From positions 2,215 through 16,062 of the forward strand of contig PMZP01000043.1 of NCBI GenBank assembly GCA_003170325.1: DNA of 13,848 nt, read 5' to 3'. The translations under genes were made by a program, and so were the position numbers. The stretch comes from Candidatus Tayloriibacteriota bacterium. Its GTDB lineage: Bacteria; Patescibacteriota; Minisyncoccia; Phycocordibacterales; PALSA-1337. Each line of letters starts with the position of its first letter. Position 1 is the stretch's first letter. Shown piece by piece: positions 11,898-13,848 of this stretch. The notes under the pieces were generated by a model. The model saw only the letters and a program-made list of their open reading frames with translations, was not told where the DNA came from and searched no databases.

Positions 11898-11926
11898 AGT
11901 ATATAGACAATACTATGTATTGGCAA
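11898..11926 (-). promoter_or_regulatory. Promoter of dsbA-VKOR with palindromic spacer
   Basis: Minus-strand TTGCCA (11921-11926) and TATACT (11898-11903), each 5 of 6 matches with exactly 17 bp between. The spacer holds CAATAC-TAT-GTATTG (11908-11922), a 15-bp inverted repeat with 6-bp perfect arms that slightly overlaps the -35, placed where a repressor would block RNA polymerase. The start point would be within about 4 nt of the ATG. Confidence 0.7.
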
Positions 11927-11936
11927 GAATCTCGAA

Positions 11937-12041
11937 CTCGGTGAATGATGCCTCCTCGTTCCCATGCAATGGAGTGCCCACTCGAAAACGCTCAACAGCG
12001 ACTGATAGTTGCATGGTCGCTCGAAGGCATCACTCACCGAG
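11937..12041. repeat. 105-bp branched inverted repeat
   Basis: Arms 11937-11969 and 12009-12041 (33 nt each) match at 26 positions, as three perfect 8-bp blocks: CTCGGTGA/TCACCGAG, TGATGCCT/AGGCATCA and CCATGCAA/TTGCATGG, separated by one mismatch and one 8-nt internal loop. The 39-nt apical region holds two further hairpins, GAGT/ACTC (11972-11983) and CGCT/AGCG (11989-12000), so the whole forms a branched structure. It lies 12 bp after the deacetylase stop and just upstream of the dsbA promoter. There is no T run, so it is not a standard intrinsic terminator. No target duplication is seen. Confidence 0.8.
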
Positions 12042-12053
12042 ATTAGTTTATCC

Positions 12054-12821
12054 TTACAAGCCTTGCGTCAATGAGACCAGACGATAGCCACGATTTTCGA
12101 TCTCTGTGAAGACCTCGTCCAGAATGGAACCGGTGATAGCGTCTCCTATATGCATGAGGTAGATGTTTCCGGGCGCCAGATTGGAGATGATGTTGTCATG
12201 GACCTCTGCCGCCGTCTCCCCAGTCGACTCTTCCCAATCGCGAGCGTCTATCGACCAGTAGACCGATTCATATCCAACTTTAAAAGCCTCACCTAGAACT
12301 CTTTGATCTCGATCGCCATACGGCGCGCGGAAATATGGCCGTGGCGAGATTCCGGTCGTGGCCTCCAAGACGGACTCCATTTTCTGAAGCTCTCCGGCTA
12401 TCTCACCGTCGGATGATTGAGTCAAGTGAGGATGGTCGTAGGTATGGTTGAAGATCTCATTTCCGCTGGCGGCCATACGTTTGACCAATTCCGGATTGGC
12501 CTCGATGAATTTCCCCGTCAGGAAGAACGTCCCTTTGACCTGATGTTTGGCCAGCACGGCCAAGATCTGGTCAGCCGATTGGATTCCATCGCCACCATCG
12601 AAGGTGAAGATGACCTGCTTCTTTCTCGTATCGCCGTGCGTTATTTCTTTGAGAGAAGAAGCAAAAATAGTCGGCTTCGTAATTTCGAGAACTGCCGGCT
12701 TGATCGGTTTGTATGATAGCAGATAAGGCCCCAAAGCCAGCGTACAGATGAACAACAAAAAAATACCCATCCTGACCTCAGTGGTTTCGGGTATTTGTAA
12801 AAAATGCTTTCTCCAATCCAT
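12054..12821 (-). CDS. Polysaccharide deacetylase family protein (NodB/CE4), membrane-anchored
   Basis: Probable extracytoplasmic deacetylase of N-acetylated cell-wall or surface polysaccharide. From the ATG at 12821 it has 255 aa: a membrane anchor at about 18-36 and the NodB domain from about 65. Motifs: 1 FTFDGGDG (72-79) with the base Asp75; 2 NHTYDHPHL, with metal ligands His126 and His130; 3 RAPYGD with Arg165; 4 IDARDW (191-196); 5 LMHIGD with His224. In motif 1 the metal-binding second Asp of TFDDGP is Gly76, with an Asp at 78. This could weaken metal binding, or Asp78 may substitute. A longer in-frame start at 12923 crosses the upstream gene's terminator and is rejected. It is followed by the 105-bp inverted repeat. 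Confidence 0.87.
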   Translation of the reverse strand: MDWRKHFLQIPETTEVRMGIFLLFICTLALGPYLLSYKPIKPAVLEITKPTIFASSLKEITHGDTRKKQVIFTFDGGDGIQSADQILAVLAKHQVKGTFFLTGKFIEANPELVKRMAASGNEIFNHTYDHPHLTQSSDGEIAGELQKMESVLEATTGISPRPYFRAPYGDRDQRVLGEAFKVGYESVYWSIDARDWEESTGETAAEVHDNIISNLAPGNIYLMHIGDAITGSILDEVFTEIENRGYRLVSLTQGL

Positions 12822-12843
12822 GTTGATCTTGTTACGCGTCAAT

Positions 12844-12849
12844 AGTATA
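12844..12849 (-). promoter_or_regulatory. Candidate -10 box of the deacetylase gene
   Basis: Minus-strand TATACT (5 of 6) lies 22 nt before the chosen ATG, downstream of the preceding gene's terminator. The -35 region is weak (a TTGGCG 19 bp upstream). Confidence 0.35.
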
Positions 12850-12886
12850 CCGCGCCAGCATGCCGATACGCCAATCGGTCCAAACC

Positions 12887-12910
12887 AAAAGCGGAGGATC
12901 GCTCCCCCGC
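12887..12910 (-). terminator. Intrinsic terminator after the DUF5666-like gene
   Basis: Minus-strand GCGGGGGA (12903-12910) pairs with TCCTCCGC (12891-12898; one G-U pair) around a GCGA tetraloop, followed by TTTTGGTTT. It lies about 40 bp after the stop codon of the gene at 12948. Confidence 0.7.
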
Positions 12911-12947
12911 CTTGGATCGACACGAATGATTCATGTACGCGTTGCTT

Positions 12948-13838
12948 TTAAAATCCGAAGAGATGCTTGAAGAATTGGCCGATGGATCCAAATAATCCGC
13001 CGCCGGCTGCACCACGGCCCATGCCATAGCCGTTCTTTCCGTTTGCCGGATTCGCCGGTTGATCGATGACTGAGGAAGCAGTCACTGACGTGCCATTGAT
13101 CACTCCTTGGACGACCACATAATCACCGACAGCTACAGATGAATTTGAGATCGTACTGGTGGCGTTACCCTTGGCGATGGTCGCATTGGTGGCATCGATG
13201 GTGTAAGTCACGTTGCTGGTCGTAGTGATGGTCAGCGTGCTCCCGCTCACCGTCGCCACTGTTCCCGCTACCACCGGCTGGCCGTTGCCTTTGATGATCG
13301 GGTTCTGTGTCGGCCAAGGGCTTGTACCTGTCCGTTTATCTCCGCCCAAATCTTTGTTTCCGTCGGGTCCAACATATCCCGATCCGCGCATCATGAGACC
13401 GTCGCGGATGGAAGTGGCAGTCACATTTGTACCAGAAACCGTGCCTCGCACAGAGACAGTGTCTCCGACCAATACTGCGGAGATCGTCGTCGTGGCGTTA
13501 TTCTTGACGACTGTGGAATTCGTAGCATCGACTGTGTAAGTAGTGCTGGCCTGATTGGTTCCCGGACCGCGTCCGACTACTGTCAGGATGTTGCCGTTAA
13601 TGGCCGAAACTGTCCCGAATATTCCCGGGCGCATGCCTACGCTCGCTCCCATCATTCCCCGACCTTGACCCGGCTGACCTGTCCACATGCCGGTTCTATT
13701 GACATTACTATTGTAAGACCTGTCGCCGGAAGACTCGCCGCCGGACTGATTATTCGCGGCGAAAGCCGGCACTGCCACGGCGGCAGTAAGCGCCAGAGCC
13801 GTAGTTATTCCAATAAGATATTTTGTTATGTTTTTCAT
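12948..13838 (-). CDS. Secreted two-repeat DUF5666-like protein
   Basis: A 296-aa exported protein of unknown function. Residues 1-27 form a classical signal peptide (MKNITKYLIG, hydrophobic core, cleavage after AFA). A Gly/Met-rich linker follows. Two homologous beta-rich repeats span about 72-145 and 189-259; each runs GTV..(I/V).G..LT(V/I)....TYT(V/I)DATN(S/A)T(V/I).K.NAT(T/S)TIS..(V/L).VGD.V.V.G...GT.VTA(T/S)S. This pattern is that of DUF5666 (small OB-like beta domains). The tail is Gly-rich and ends in SIGQFFKHLFGF, a short hydrophobic C-terminus. There are no cysteines. It may be a surface or envelope protein. Its terminator lies downstream at 12887-12910; only 10 bp upstream are in the window, so the promoter is mostly not visible. 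Confidence 0.8.
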   Translation of the reverse strand: MKNITKYLIGITTALALTAAVAVPAFAANNQSGGESSGDRSYNSNVNRTGMWTGQPGQGRGMMGASVGMRPGIFGTVSAINGNILTVVGRGPGTNQASTTYTVDATNSTVVKNNATTTISAVLVGDTVSVRGTVSGTNVTATSIRDGLMMRGSGYVGPDGNKDLGGDKRTGTSPWPTQNPIIKGNGQPVVAGTVATVSGSTLTITTTSNVTYTIDATNATIAKGNATSTISNSSVAVGDYVVVQGVINGTSVTASSVIDQPANPANGKNGYGMGRGAAGGGLFGSIGQFFKHLFGF

Positions 13839-13848
13839 GAGTTTATAG

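Noticed and set aside
11888..12037. 50-residue N-terminal extension of the DsbA-like protein
   Set aside because: It runs through the 105-bp inverted repeat and the promoter, and the inner ATG is followed directly by the membrane anchor.
12822..12923. 34-residue N-terminal extension of the deacetylase
   Set aside because: It is encoded within the terminator of the upstream gene; the inner start gives a normal anchor-domain layout.
1..13848. Recoding of UGA, CRISPR arrays, insertion sequences, tRNA or rRNA genes
   Set aside because: UGA ends the deaminase, folD and DHFR genes at the expected length. I saw no regularly spaced long repeats, transposase genes, tRNA cloverleaf or rRNA sequence.

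Overview
The window looks like a chromosome segment from a Patescibacteria/CPR bacterium, probably Parcubacteria-like. This is an inference from gene content and style: very compact packing, almost no Shine-Dalgarno sequences, a RibD-like dihydrofolate reductase, an ArgRS with a TDPN..HIGH type active site, a VKOR plus membrane-anchored DsbA pair, SIMPL and DUF5666-type exported proteins, and secE-nusG-rplK without rplA after rplK. TAA, TAG and TGA all act as stops, so there is no sign of UGA recoding.

Layout. 1-745: 5' part of argS (minus). 746-1172: a 427-bp gap with a perfect sigma70-type promoter, a roughly 345-nt hairpin-rich transcript and an intrinsic terminator, which I cannot assign to a known RNA family. 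1173-2435: glyA (minus), preceded by a 375-bp gap (2436-2810) with a second structured minus-strand RNA ending in a strong terminator 41 nt before the glyA start. 2811-6659: a deoxypyrimidine block: HAD 5'-nucleotidase-like protein and tmk (minus), thyA (plus), dut and dCMP deaminase (minus, ATGA overlap), dihydrofolate reductase (plus). 6690-7912: rplK, nusG, secE (minus), behind a promoter and a small terminator or attenuator. 8053-10757: SIMPL-domain protein, folD and a SAM-dependent methyltransferase (all minus). 10792-11887: VKOR-family protein and DsbA-like oxidase (minus, 53-bp overlap). 12054-13838: polysaccharide deacetylase and an exported two-repeat DUF5666-like protein (minus).

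How the genes work together. dCMP deaminase and dUTPase both make dUMP, ThyA methylates it using methylene-THF, the DHFR-like enzyme regenerates THF, GlyA and FolD recharge and interconvert the one-carbon folates, and Tmk phosphorylates dTMP. Nearly the whole dTMP/folate cycle is therefore within 8.6 kb. DsbA and VKOR form an extracytoplasmic disulfide pathway; the neighbouring SIMPL protein, with exactly two cysteines in its outer domain, is a plausible client.

Most notable non-coding signals: two unassigned structured RNAs; a window-wide pattern of -10-like boxes 6-10 nt before start codons with no Shine-Dalgarno (leaderless transcripts); a 23-bp divergent intergenic region with a symmetric -10 palindrome; a 105-bp branched inverted repeat; and a heptanucleotide repeat family that also lies inside the methyltransferase reading frame.
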